Origin: Comamonas thiooxydans | Lineage (GTDB): Bacteria > Pseudomonadota > Gammaproteobacteria > Burkholderiales > Burkholderiaceae_C | NCBI RefSeq assembly: GCF_000964545.1 | Contig: NZ_BBVD01000008.1 | Coordinates: 124,001-188,000, forward strand | Direction of reading: 5' to 3' | DNA length: 64,000 nt | Shown here: positions 8,728 to 17,023 of the stretch, piece after piece | Position numbering within the stretch: the stretch's first letter is position 1 | How the letters are laid out: each line of letters starts with the position of its first letter | The notes under the pieces: model-generated | Database searches by the model: none | What the model saw: only the letters and a program-made list of their open reading frames with translations | What the model was told of the DNA's origin: nothing | Translations under genes and position numbers: made by a program

Positions 8728-9395
8728 GTGGAAATACTGTCTTTATAGTTTTTCATAGCATCTTCGATGCTGTCGAACCAATGGGCTTGGCCTTCATGCA
8801 ACCAGATACCTGCCTGACAGAACTCGCGCAAAGTACCATCACTGTGCGAAACCATTATGAGCCCGGAGCGATCCGCAATACGCTTGAAAGCATCAGATGC
8901 TTTTTTTCTAAACGAGGCATCGCCAGCTGAAGTGGCCTCATCAGATATATACACATCAAAATCAAATGCCAGAGATAATCCGAACTGCAAACGCGATTTC
9001 ATGCCCGAAGAATAAGTACGAACGGGCTCATCAAATGATGAGCCCAATTCTGCAAATTCTTCAATATAGTCAATCCTGTCCGCCATGGCCTGTGCGTCGC
9101 CAAAGCCATGTAAGCGGCAGACAAACTTGGCGTTCTGCCGCCCAGTCAAAGAGCCTTGCAAGCCTCCACCATAGCCCATAGGCCAGGAAACCCGGCTACG
9201 CCGTTCCACAATGCCACGTGTGGGTGTGTCCACGCCGCCAATCAAGTTGAGCAAAGTTGACTTTCCCGCACCATTGCGTCCTACCAAGCCTACGCTGACA
9301 TTGGCAGGAATTACTAGATTGACACCTTTGAGTATCCAGCGCCCTGCTCCGTGCGGGGTCTGGTATCGCTTATGCACGTCATCCACAATAATCAT
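8724..9395 (-). CDS. kpsT: KpsT, ATP-binding subunit of the capsule ABC exporter
   Basis: 223 residues, the usual length for KpsT/CtrD. Walker A is 'GRNGAGKSTLL' near residue 40, the ABC signature is 'YSSGMKSRLQFG', and the Walker B region is 'FDVYISDEATSAGD'. A switch histidine follows in 'MVSHSDG'. It powers KpsM to move the lipid-linked capsule chain across the inner membrane. It overlaps kpsM by four bases at its start and kpsE by four bases at its end, so the export genes form one tightly packed unit. Confidence 0.93.
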   Translation of the reverse strand: MIIVDDVHKRYQTPHGAGRWILKGVNLVIPANVSVGLVGRNGAGKSTLLNLIGGVDTPTRGIVERRSRVSWPMGYGGGLQGSLTGRQNAKFVCRLHGFGDAQAMADRIDYIEEFAELGSSFDEPVRTYSSGMKSRLQFGLSLAFDFDVYISDEATSAGDASFRKKASDAFKRIADRSGLIMVSHSDGTLREFCQAGIWLHEGQAHWFDSIEDAMKNYKDSIST

Positions 9396-10231
9396 TGCGC
9401 CCTCAGCTTTTGAGCAAAACGCACCTGCAGTGCTAGGCCGAAAAATATGGAGACAGCAGCAAATCCAAAAAGATATTCAAAGTTCGCCTCAGGAGCTGCA
9501 TGATAAACAGGAAAAAAACTGCTTCTCAGCAGTTCCAGTCCATGTGCAAATGGATTTAAAAATGCCCACTCTCTGTATTGAATCGGAATAGCAGACAATG
9601 GAAATATTGCCCCCGATAAAAAATACAAAGGTCTGAAAAGGAATACCGTCAGATTTCCCGCTTCAGGAACCAAGTCACTGAGCACGGAAAGAACCAGACC
9701 AACCCCTAATGCGCAAAGCATCAGCCCGGCCCAGGAAAGAATGGTTTCCATTGGAGCATCAGGAACAAAGGAGTGACCAAAAAAAGCCAGGCCTCCTAGC
9801 AAGACCAGCAAAATAACGACTCCAAGCAACGTCTCAAGCGCAGCTCGCACGATCACTGTGTCTATGGGTCGAACCTGACGATAAGCAAACAAGGCCTTGT
9901 TTGCATCGACCGCCCCCATGGCACGCTGAAAGACGTTTTGCACTGTGAAGTAGCCAGTCAAGCCCAAGACCAGCCAGACGGCAACATCTGCGCCAGCCAC
10001 AGAGCGTGCACGCAAAACGGTGTACAGCAGCAACATGAAGCAGGTATGCAACACCGGCTCCAGCACGATGAGCACCCAGGCTCCGCGCGTGGCGCTCAGG
10101 CGGGCAACGGCTTCGCGCAGGAAAAGTGCGCTCCAGACCGCAAAAGTAACGGAAAGTGAACTACGTGGTGCTGTGATTTCACCAGAAGGCGGGGCTGAGT
10201 CCAAAATAAATCCTCGTTCCTTTGGACTCAA
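9392..10231 (-). CDS. kpsM: KpsM, permease of the capsule ABC exporter
   Basis: 279 residues with about six membrane segments and the ABC-2 transporter layout, including the conserved late stretch 'FLSGAIFPLSAIP' and 'NPFAHGLELLR'. It is the membrane channel partner of KpsT. No ATG is available at the 5' end. The frame opens with a TTG at 10231, and another TTG nine codons later is preceded by GAGGA at good spacing, so the true start may be 10204. This is the first gene of the capsule transcript; its promoter should lie in the AT-rich 525 bases upstream. Confidence 0.9.
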   Translation of the reverse strand: MSPKERGFILDSAPPSGEITAPRSSLSVTFAVWSALFLREAVARLSATRGAWVLIVLEPVLHTCFMLLLYTVLRARSVAGADVAVWLVLGLTGYFTVQNVFQRAMGAVDANKALFAYRQVRPIDTVIVRAALETLLGVVILLVLLGGLAFFGHSFVPDAPMETILSWAGLMLCALGVGLVLSVLSDLVPEAGNLTVFLFRPLYFLSGAIFPLSAIPIQYREWAFLNPFAHGLELLRSSFFPVYHAAPEANFEYLFGFAAVSIFFGLALQVRFAQKLRAQ

Positions 10232-10756
10232 GACGCACTGAAATCCAATCGAAAAATTATAAATGAAAACATAAGCAAAACCTTATTACAGCTTACAACC
10301 ACGCCTATAACACATTCAATTACATTACAAATAATCTATTGATAAGATCAGGTTGATTTATTTTAACTATTTAATTATTTCAATGTTAAAGGTAGTTAAC
10401 TGAAATTTTTTCAATCTGCGGGGTACGTTATCGCATGAATATGCCATTCATCTCTCACACCGATTTCGAGAAATATCATTCAAGAATTACAAAGCCTAAA
10501 TCCCTGGAGTCTGGCCATTAAAAACTTTAGTTATTGAGTATTCAAAAACAATATTCCGCAACGCCAGGTACACAGCGGAGCCATCTTGATGCCTCTCCAA
10601 GCACATCCCCCAGAGAATCGACAATAGACTGCAGTCCAACACCCCAGACAGTCAATAATGAGAGCCTACTGTGCATCCGGGATGAACTTCCGGCAGAGCA
10701 CAAGCATCTCTATCACTACCGCAGCAACATAAGTGCTGCTTGCCGTCTGGATTGAC
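10232..10756. other. AT-rich intergenic region between kpsM and selD
   Basis: About 525 bases without a supported gene. It separates the minus-strand capsule operon from plus-strand selD and must hold both promoters. The kpsM-proximal half is very AT-rich with several TATAAT-like words on the minus strand, but no -35/-10 pair stands out. No strong hairpin is seen. Confidence 0.5.
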
Positions 10757-11827
10757 ATGAACACCACTCAAGAAACCGCCTCCCCCGCGACCCCGCGCCT
10801 GACCTCTCTCTCCCACGGCGGCGGCTGCGGCTGCAAGATTGCACCCGGCGTGCTGTCGGAGCTGCTGGCCAAAAGCAATCTGCCCAAGCAGTTTTTTCCC
10901 GACCTGCTGGTAGGCACAGAGACCGCAGACGACGCGGCCGTTTACAAGATCAATGACGAGCAGGCCATCGTGGCGACGACGGACTTTTTCATGCCCATCG
11001 TCGACGACCCTTATGACTTTGGCCGCATTGCCGCCACCAATGCGCTGTCCGATATCTACGCCATGGGCGGCACGCCGCTGATGGCGCTGGCCATTGTGGG
11101 CATGCCCATCAATGTGCTGCCACACGATGTGATTGCCAAGATTCTGGAAGGCGGTGAATCGGTCTGCCGCGATGCAGGCATTCCTCTGGCGGGCGGCCAC
11201 TCGATTGATTCGGTGGAGCCCATCTACGGCCTGGTCGGCATCGGTATCGTCAACCCCAAGCAGATGAAGCGCAATGCCGATGCCAAGGACGGCGATGTGC
11301 TGATTCTGGGCAAGCCCCTGGGCGTGGGCATTCTCTCGGCGGCGCTCAAGAAGAATCTGCTGGACGATGCAGGCTACCGTGCCATGGTGGATGCAACCAC
11401 CAAGCTCAACCGCCCCGGCGCCGAGCTTGCCAAGCTTGACGGCGTGCACGCGCTGACCGACGTGACCGGTTTTGGCCTGCTGGGCCACGGCCTGGAGCTG
11501 GCCCGTGGTGCCCAGCTCAGCGCACGCATTGAAAGCGCCAAGCTACCCGTGCTGCCCGGTGTTCAGGCGCTTGCAGAGCAAGGCATTTTCACGGGCGCAT
11601 CGGGGCGCAACTGGGCATCCTATGGTGAGCACATCCAGTTGGCATCGACCGTGACAGACGCCCAGAAAGCGCTGCTGACCGACCCTCAGACCTCTGGCGG
11701 CCTGCTTGTTTCCTGTGCGGCGGATGCTGTCCAGCAGGTGCTCAAGGTCTTTGCCGACAGCGGCTTTGGCGATGCTGCAGTGATTGGCCGCATGGAGGCA
11801 GGCGCGCCCAAGGTCTTTGTGGACTGA
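10757..11827 (+). CDS. selD: SelD, selenophosphate synthase
   Basis: 356 residues from the ATG at 10757. An upstream in-frame start eight codons earlier is less likely, because family members begin close to the glycine-rich loop. The N terminus carries 'GGGCGCK' with the catalytic Cys at residue 24 and Lys at 27, so this is the cysteine form and not the selenocysteine form. Later motifs 'TTDFFMPIVDDPYDFGRIAATNA' (first part), 'GGHSID' and 'TDPQTSGGLL' are typical of the AIRS-like ATP-binding fold. The enzyme makes selenophosphate from selenide and ATP. A user of that product, MnmH, lies at 39.9-40.9 kb. A strong terminator follows. Confidence 0.95.
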   Translation: MNTTQETASPATPRLTSLSHGGGCGCKIAPGVLSELLAKSNLPKQFFPDLLVGTETADDAAVYKINDEQAIVATTDFFMPIVDDPYDFGRIAATNALSDIYAMGGTPLMALAIVGMPINVLPHDVIAKILEGGESVCRDAGIPLAGGHSIDSVEPIYGLVGIGIVNPKQMKRNADAKDGDVLILGKPLGVGILSAALKKNLLDDAGYRAMVDATTKLNRPGAELAKLDGVHALTDVTGFGLLGHGLELARGAQLSARIESAKLPVLPGVQALAEQGIFTGASGRNWASYGEHIQLASTVTDAQKALLTDPQTSGGLLVSCAADAVQQVLKVFADSGFGDAAVIGRMEAGAPKVFVD

Positions 11828-11880
11828 GCGCACCAGGCAGTCGAGAAGGAGCGCAGCCCTGCTCTCCTTCCACCACAGAA

Positions 11881-11914
11881 TGCAAAACGCCCGGCTCAAA
11901 CCGGGCGTTTTGCA
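11881..11914. terminator. rho-independent terminator between selD and the Lrp gene
   Basis: An 11-bp GC-rich stem with a six-base loop, flanked by A-run and T-run (AAAACGCCCGG and its complement). The symmetry means it can serve both selD on the plus strand and the convergent Lrp-type gene on the minus strand. Confidence 0.85.
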
Positions 11915-11943
11915 TATGAGCGTCAGATTATGACTCTGGGCTT

Positions 11944-12411
11944 CTAAGCCTCTCCCACAACCTCGGCCGTGGTGCGGCGGTCGATCTTGCGGCTCAGCAC
12001 CACCGAGGTATAGGTCTGCTGGATGCCGTCGATCAGACCGATACGGTCGAGCAGCGCATCCAGTTTCTCATTGCTCTCGCAGCGCACAAACACCATGTAG
12101 TCGTACTGTCCGCTGACGGCCGACACCTCTTCCACCTCGGTGAAGCGGTTGAGCGCCTGCATCACCGAAGTTGCTGTCTTGGGCTGAACACGGATACCGC
12201 AATAGGCGCGCACGGCAGATTGCTCCATGCGCGAGCCAAGGCGAACGCCATAGCCGGCGATCACGCCCTCCTGCTCCAGCTTGGCGATGCGAGCGACCAC
12301 CGTGGTCCGAGCCAGATTCATCTGCCGAGCCAAATGCGCGGTCGAGGCACGCGCGTTGGTCTGCAGCAGGCGCAGCAGCTGGCGGTCCGTTTCATCCAGT
12401 CGATATTCCAT
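11944..12411 (-). CDS. Lrp/AsnC-family transcriptional regulator
   Basis: 155 residues from the ATG at 12411, giving the usual Lrp start 'MEYRLDETDRQLLRLLQ'; an upstream start would add five residues. A winged helix-turn-helix covers about residues 5-60 ('NARASTAHLARQMNLARTTV') and a RAM ligand-binding domain covers about 70-150. These regulators sense amino acids and bind as oligomers. No amino-acid gene is directly next to it; the lysine and valine operons lie 8-16 kb away, so its target is unknown. Confidence 0.9.
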   Translation of the reverse strand: MEYRLDETDRQLLRLLQTNARASTAHLARQMNLARTTVVARIAKLEQEGVIAGYGVRLGSRMEQSAVRAYCGIRVQPKTATSVMQALNRFTEVEEVSAVSGQYDYMVFVRCESNEKLDALLDRIGLIDGIQQTYTSVVLSRKIDRRTTAEVVGEA

Positions 12412-12426
12412 ACCTTGTCTATCCAA

Positions 12427-13135
12427 ATCTTGCCGTGCACTTACGCAAACGCTGCGTTAAACACAAACCCCAAGAACTCTCTGCCACCACCTGCAGCCGT
12501 GCATTACGCCGCGCGACTTCTGTTGCTGTTCGCCCTCAGTCATACGCGTAGAGCGAACCTCAGCGACACCTAACAGCCAATCATTGTGTCAGCTAACCCA
12601 GCCTGGTAGTGAGCTTGTCTTTTCAGATGGCAAATATGTATACATTTGTTTCAATCAGGCAAGATATATCAACATATCTGCACTTGCCTGCGCTTGTGAC
12701 CATGGCAAGGGCGCACTGCGGTACGTCAGAGTGACTCCGGCCGAGACCAGGCCTCTGTCGTGGGCGAGCGGTCAAGCTCGTTCACAAGGACCCAAGTGCG
12801 CTCACCGAGTAACAGCGACACAAAAGAGCGAAGAGTCTAATGGTTGTTTTCCCGCGCTCATCGATGCCACCGACGATACGGCGAAAACACTCGGTAAGTT
12901 TGGCTGGTTTTCCGCAAATATCTGCAAAAGGTAAGTGCTTACCCTAGGTTATCCCTTGGCCTGGTGCGTCGCTTTCAGCAATGCCTGAGCCCACCAGGCT
13001 GCAAGCAGCCCCCAATCACCGACAACTGCGCCTTTTGCTGCCAGCAAGGCTGGACGCGCGATAGCGCATACCCGAGTGCCCCAATCGCGCATGACTGAAA
13101 GCTTTGGGCTCGCTTGCATGCTTTCCAAGCTCACA
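12427..13135. other. intergenic region, no supported gene
   Basis: About 700 bases between the Lrp-type gene and the tRNA terminator. Frames here have poor protein character, and one is an artefact running through the tRNA. The part near 12.6 kb is AT-rich (ATGTATACATTTG and ATATATCAACATATC) and may hold the promoter of the Lrp gene. Confidence 0.45.
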
Positions 13136-13171
13136 AACAAAAAACCCTGCTCATTGCAATGAGCAGGGTTT
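13136..13171 (-). terminator. terminator downstream of tRNA-Gln
   Basis: A near-perfect inverted repeat (AACCCTGCTCATTG with its complement) followed on the minus strand by a run of T. It starts a few bases after the CCA end of the tRNA. Confidence 0.8.
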
Positions 13172-13178
13172 GGGATTT

Positions 13179-13255
13179 TGGCAGGGGAGGAAGGATTCGA
13201 ACCTTCGCATGCTGGAATCAAAATCCAGTGCCTTAACCAGCTTGGCGACTCCCCT
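13179..13255 (-). tRNA. tRNA-Gln (anticodon TTG)
   Basis: A 77-base cloverleaf on the minus strand with encoded CCA. The acceptor stem AGGGGAG pairs with CTCCCCT. The anticodon stem CTGGA/TCCAG carries the loop TTTTGAT, giving anticodon TTG (reads CAA). The T arm is GAAGG TTCGAAT CCTTC. A terminator follows, and no other tRNA is near. Confidence 0.95.
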
Positions 13256-13378
13256 ACGATGGAACGAATTCTACAACGACTTTTCGCTATAAATTTCGAA
13301 GTAGTCCAAAAATGTGCAATTGCACATGGAATAGGTTTGCAGCCTTCCTGGCGTCAAGCCAGCTCAGTCGCTGGCTGC

Positions 13379-13699
13379 CTATTCCACGACGACAGCCGTG
13401 CCGCTGGCCGAGACCATGAGCATGCCATTGCCCTGACCCAGCACCTCGAAGTCAAGGTCCACGCCAACCACCGCATTGGCACCCGCCTCGGCGGCGCGTT
13501 GCTCCAGTTCCTTGAGGGCAATTTCACGCGCTCTTTGCAGCTCGCGTTCGTAGGTTCCAGAACGCCCGCCCACGATATCGCGAATTCCGGCAAAGAAGTC
13601 CTTGAACACATTGGCGCCCAGAATGGCCTCGCCCGCCACCACGCCGCAATAGCGGGTGATGCGTTTGCCTTCGATGGAGGGAGTGGTTGTGACGATCAT
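13379..13699 (-). CDS. UPF0145 / YbjQ-family protein
   Basis: 106 residues, the normal length for this family. It has the pattern 'TTPSIEGKRITRYCGVVAGEAI' (first part) and the C-terminal half 'AGANAVVGVDLDFE'. Members form small oligomers and were once called heavy-metal-binding because of weak likeness to such domains; the function is not known. It stands alone between the tRNA and the LysR/MarR pair. Confidence 0.85.
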   Translation of the reverse strand: MIVTTTPSIEGKRITRYCGVVAGEAILGANVFKDFFAGIRDIVGGRSGTYERELQRAREIALKELEQRAAEAGANAVVGVDLDFEVLGQGNGMLMVSASGTAVVVE

Positions 13700-14014
13700 G
13701 CTTTGCTTTCTTAAAAATCAGCGCAAGGAGACTGGCAGCCATACGCTCTGGTCATAGCGCTGCGCGTGGCAGAGGCAAAGGCAGATACAGGCCTTGCCTT
13801 GTCGCAGGCGCCGAGTCATCCGGTCGGATCAGTATATGCGTGCAATCTGTGCTGTTATCAAGGCGATGGCGGCTGCATCCATCGGCGTTCAGGACTTTTC
13901 ATGACTGACTCCAAACTGGTCCGGCAGCGCAGACCAGCCTCCACCATGCAGCGCATGGATGCAGGTCAAATCAGAAGTCAGGCCGCCCCATCAAGGGCAA
14001 GACGCCATCAAAAA
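13700..14014. other. intergenic region, no supported gene
   Basis: About 315 bases upstream of the UPF0145 gene and downstream of the LysR gene. Nothing with protein character or clear RNA structure is seen. It should hold the UPF0145 promoter. Confidence 0.4.
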
Positions 14015-14917
14015 TCATGCATCGGGCAATAGCAGCTTCTGCATGCCTTGCACGGCATCGCGCAGAAAGCTCCAGGTCGTGGCTATGCGCGGAATCTGGC
14101 GCGACTCCACGGGCATGCTCATCCAGAAGGTGCGTGTGAAACACGCCTGCTCGGGTAGCACGCGGCTCAGTATCGGATCCTTGTCGGCCACAAATGCTGG
14201 CAACACGGCCAGACCGGCACCGGCACGCACGGCCTCGTATTGAGCGGTGATGCTGGTGCTGCGCAGCGCAAAACGCTCGGGCCGGTGCAAGGTATCCAGC
14301 AATTGCAGCTCGCGCGTGAACAGCAGATCGTCCACATAGTGCACAAAGCTGTGATGGCGCAGGTCCTCGGTTCTGGCCACCAATGGCTTGCGCGCCAGAT
14401 ATTCACGCTGGCCGTACAGATAGAGCCGGTAATCGGTCAGCTTGGTGACCACGACCGAGCCGCGCTTGGGCCGCTCCAGCGAGATGACGATATCGGCCTC
14501 GCGGCTGGACAAATGCAGCATGCGCGGCAGCGCCAGCAGGTCCACACTGAGCAGCGGATAGCGCAATGTGAGCCTGGCGAGCTCGGAGGCCAGCATCTGC
14601 GTACCAAAGCCTTCGGTGGCACCCACCCGCACCAGCCCGGCCAGCCCTTCGGCAGTCGCTGCATGCGCCAGGGGGCCCCGCTCCAGCCCGTCGACCGCGC
14701 TTTGCATGGTGTTGGTCACTTCCTGCAACTGCCGCCCGGCCTCGGTCAGCCGCCACTGGCCGCCTTCGCGCGCAAACAGTACGGCACCGAGCTGCTTTTC
14801 CAGCGCCTGAATGCGCCGCGACACCGTGGTGTGCTCGACTCCCATGCGTCGCGCAGCCGCCGCCATGCTGCCGCTGCGCGCCAGTTCGCCAAAAAAACGC
14901 AGATGGTCCCAGTCCAA
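14015..14917 (-). CDS. LysR-family transcriptional regulator
   Basis: 300 residues, full length. It starts 'MDWDHLRFFGELARSGSM' with the LysR helix-turn-helix in residues 3-60 ('AAARRMGVEHTTVSRRIQALE'), followed by the two-lobed effector-binding domain. It begins 23 bases after the MarR gene on the same strand, so both may be cotranscribed. Both point away from the gentisate operon, which makes a role in aromatic-acid control plausible, though nothing in the sequence proves the target. Confidence 0.9.
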   Translation of the reverse strand: MDWDHLRFFGELARSGSMAAAARRMGVEHTTVSRRIQALEKQLGAVLFAREGGQWRLTEAGRQLQEVTNTMQSAVDGLERGPLAHAATAEGLAGLVRVGATEGFGTQMLASELARLTLRYPLLSVDLLALPRMLHLSSREADIVISLERPKRGSVVVTKLTDYRLYLYGQREYLARKPLVARTEDLRHHSFVHYVDDLLFTRELQLLDTLHRPERFALRSTSITAQYEAVRAGAGLAVLPAFVADKDPILSRVLPEQACFTRTFWMSMPVESRQIPRIATTWSFLRDAVQGMQKLLLPDA

Positions 14918-14940
14918 TGTCTTTCCTTGCGATCCGTGGT

Positions 14941-15543
14941 TCAGTCGTTCACGCTGCCCTGCACCTTGCCCGTAAGGCCCTTGACCGCCTTGACGGCAGC
15001 ACTGCGCTTGCGCTCGGCACTGCGCTGGGCCACCGCGCTCGGGGCGCGCGCGAACTCGTCGTTCTCGTGAATCAGCAGCGACAGCATTTCCATGAACTGC
15101 GCCCGTTTGTCGTCAGGAAGAGGCTCCAGCATGCGGCGCTGAGCGCGCAGCACCGAAGGCTCGGCGGCCACCAGCAGGCCGCGCCCCTCTTCCGTCAGGC
15201 TCAGCAAACGCACGCGCCGGTCCGCAGGGCTGGCATTGCGCGCCATCAGGCCGCGTGCTTCCAGGCGGTCGATCACGCTGCCTATGGTGGATGTGTCGAA
15301 GCCGATATTGCGTGCCAGCGTGCGCTGGTCGATGCCCGGCTGACGCAGCACGGCCGACAGGGCCGCGTATTGCACGGGCGTCACGCCGAATTCCTCGGTT
15401 TCTTCCATGAACACGGCCACAGCGATCTGCTGCAGCCTGCGGATGTGATAGCCGGGATAGTTTTCTAGTTCTGCGGGTTGGTATTGCATGTCTTGGGTGG
15501 CCGAAGCCGAGCCCGCCCTGCCTTGCGGCAGTTGAAGGGCCAT
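14941..15543 (-). CDS. MarR-family regulator, probable regulator of the gentisate operon
   Basis: About 200 residues from the ATG at 15543; starts at 15579 and 15489 are also possible. The winged helix covers the middle: 'VTPVQYAALSAVLRQPGIDQ' (start of the domain), 'IGFDTSTIGSVIDRLEARGL' (recognition helix region), and the wing 'SPADRRVRLLSLTEEGRGL'. MarR proteins usually repress a divergent catabolic operon until an aromatic ligand binds. Here the divergent operon encodes gentisate breakdown, and a perfect 9-bp inverted repeat lies between the two genes. The C-terminal tail is rich in Lys, Arg and Ala. Confidence 0.88.
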   Translation of the reverse strand: MALQLPQGRAGSASATQDMQYQPAELENYPGYHIRRLQQIAVAVFMEETEEFGVTPVQYAALSAVLRQPGIDQRTLARNIGFDTSTIGSVIDRLEARGLMARNASPADRRVRLLSLTEEGRGLLVAAEPSVLRAQRRMLEPLPDDKRAQFMEMLSLLIHENDEFARAPSAVAQRSAERKRSAAVKAVKGLTGKVQGSVND

Positions 15544-15640
15544 GACTGAAAGACCCCGATATTCGCACGACTGCCGCACCGATTCGAGCCAGGCCTGCTA
15601 CCGGGTTTAACCCAATCATCGCTGACGCAGATCAACATTA

Positions 15641-15675
15641 TGCTAATCATCAGTGTGCTGTTTATTTGATTAGCA
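15641..15675. promoter_or_regulatory. inverted repeat TGCTAATCA-N17-TGATTAGCA, candidate MarR operator
   Basis: Two perfect 9-bp arms separated by 17 bases in the divergent gap between the MarR gene and the gentisate dioxygenase gene, about 90 bases before the latter's ATG. The surrounding DNA is AT-rich relative to the genes. The placement fits an operator controlling both directions. Confidence 0.55.
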
Positions 15676-15762
15676 GCCTCTTGTTGACCCAATTCCAGGC
15701 CGCAAGCCGCCAGACCCGGCAGCAACGCACTGCCAAGCAGATACCAAAGAAAGAGACAAACC

Positions 15763-16890
15763 ATGAGCCTTGCGCAAGCCCAGCCCTCACCGGTCAAGCT
15801 CACGGCCCGCGACGCCCCCGGCCAACCCGAGCCTACAGCTGCGCTTGCGCAGTTGTACCGAGGTTTCGAGCAGGAAATGCTGGTGCCGCTGTGGACGGAA
15901 ATCGGCGGACTGATGCCCGCCCACCCCAAAAGCCAGGCCGCCGCTCATCTGTGGCGTTGGGAGAATCTGCTCAAGCTGGCTGATGAAGCCGGTCGCATCG
16001 TCCCCGTTGGCCGGGGCGGCGAGCGCCGCGCGATTGCCCTGGCCAATCCGGCGCTGGGCGGCCGCCCGTTTGCCACGCCCACGCTGTGGGCTGCCATCCA
16101 GTACCTGATGCCCGGCGAAGATGCGCCCGAGCACCGCCACACTCAGCATGCCTTCCGCTTTGTGGTCGAAGGCGAAGGCGTATGGACCGTGGTCAACGGC
16201 GACTCGATCCGCATGTCGCGCGGCGACTTTCTGCCCCAGGGCGGCTGGAACTGGCACGCCCACCACAATGCGGCCAGCCAGCCCATGGCCTGGATAGATG
16301 GGCTGGATATTCCGTTTGCCTACTACACCGAGTCCCAGTTCTTCGAGCATGGCCGCCTGCATCTGGACCCGCAGGAGCGTGCCACGCCAGAGTTCTCGCG
16401 CTCCGAGCGCCTCTGGGGCCATCCCGGACTGAGCCCTGTGGCGCATCTGCAGAACAGCCCGAGCACGCCTTTGCTGGCCTACCGCTGGGTGGATACCGAC
16501 CGCGCGCTGACCGAGCAACTGGCACTCGAAGCCGAAGGCTGCGCCGCCACGATCAGCCCAGGCCATGCCGCCGTGCGCTACACCAATCCATGCAATGGCC
16601 GCGACGTGCTGCCCACCATTCGCTGCGAAATGCACCGCGTGGCTTGCAGCGCCAGCACCCGGCCAAAACGCGAAGTGGGCTCTGCCGTCTTCCAGGTCTT
16701 TGACGGCCAGGGAACGGTGACCGTGGGCGAGCGCCAATGGCAGGTGCGGCGCGGCGACATGTTTGTCGTGCCCTCCTGGCAGTTGTTCAGCGCGCAATGC
16801 GATGCCGACCAAGCGCAGCTGGATCTGTTCCGTTTTGCCGATACGCCGATTTTCGAGGCGGTCCACGCGTACAGGGCAGATACCCCCTGA
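15763..16890 (+). CDS. gentisate 1,2-dioxygenase
   Basis: 375 residues, a normal length for a bacterial gentisate dioxygenase with two cupin folds. The N-terminal cupin has the metal-binding pattern 'PEHRHTQHAFRF' (His 124 and 126) and 'GDFLPQGGWNWHAHHN'. A second, degenerate cupin near the C terminus includes 'VFDGQGTVTVG' and 'RRGDMFVVPSW'. The enzyme opens the ring of 2,5-dihydroxybenzoate with Fe(II) and O2 to give maleylpyruvate. The next two genes encode the following steps. Its stop codon lies inside the start of a repeat element that fills the gap to the next gene. Confidence 0.95.
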   Translation: MSLAQAQPSPVKLTARDAPGQPEPTAALAQLYRGFEQEMLVPLWTEIGGLMPAHPKSQAAAHLWRWENLLKLADEAGRIVPVGRGGERRAIALANPALGGRPFATPTLWAAIQYLMPGEDAPEHRHTQHAFRFVVEGEGVWTVVNGDSIRMSRGDFLPQGGWNWHAHHNAASQPMAWIDGLDIPFAYYTESQFFEHGRLHLDPQERATPEFSRSERLWGHPGLSPVAHLQNSPSTPLLAYRWVDTDRALTEQLALEAEGCAATISPGHAAVRYTNPCNGRDVLPTIRCEMHRVACSASTRPKREVGSAVFQVFDGQGTVTVGERQWQVRRGDMFVVPSWQLFSAQCDADQAQLDLFRFADTPIFEAVHAYRADTP

Positions 16891-16968
16891 GCCGCTTCGC
16901 GTCTTCCCCCTCAAGGGGGAGACAGCCTTGGCTGCGGTGCCGCCCAGGCCCTTGCTGGCTGTCTCACA
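16884..16968 (+). repeat. intergenic repeat, copy 1 (comamonad-type GC-rich element)
   Basis: A GC-rich element starting CCCCCTGAGCCGCTTCGCG, followed by the hairpin TCCCCCTCAAGGGGGA. The same layout occurs inverted at 30777-30861. Here the first bases overlap the stop codon of the gentisate dioxygenase gene. Confidence 0.6.
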
Positions 16969-17023
16969 CATGGAACGCGTCTTTTTCAAGCACCTAGTCA
17001 CCGATACCCATCAGGAATCACAC

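Noticed and set aside
10713..10725. GCGGTAG on the minus strand upstream of kpsM, resembling the ops element of capsule operons
   Set aside because: Only seven of about eleven positions match, it is about 490 bases from kpsM and next to the selD start, and no JUMPstart context is seen.
12949..13221. 90-codon minus-strand frame through the tRNA
   Set aside because: It reads through the tRNA-Gln gene and its terminator (the 'GSNPSSPA' type protein is a known artefact of tRNA T-arms).
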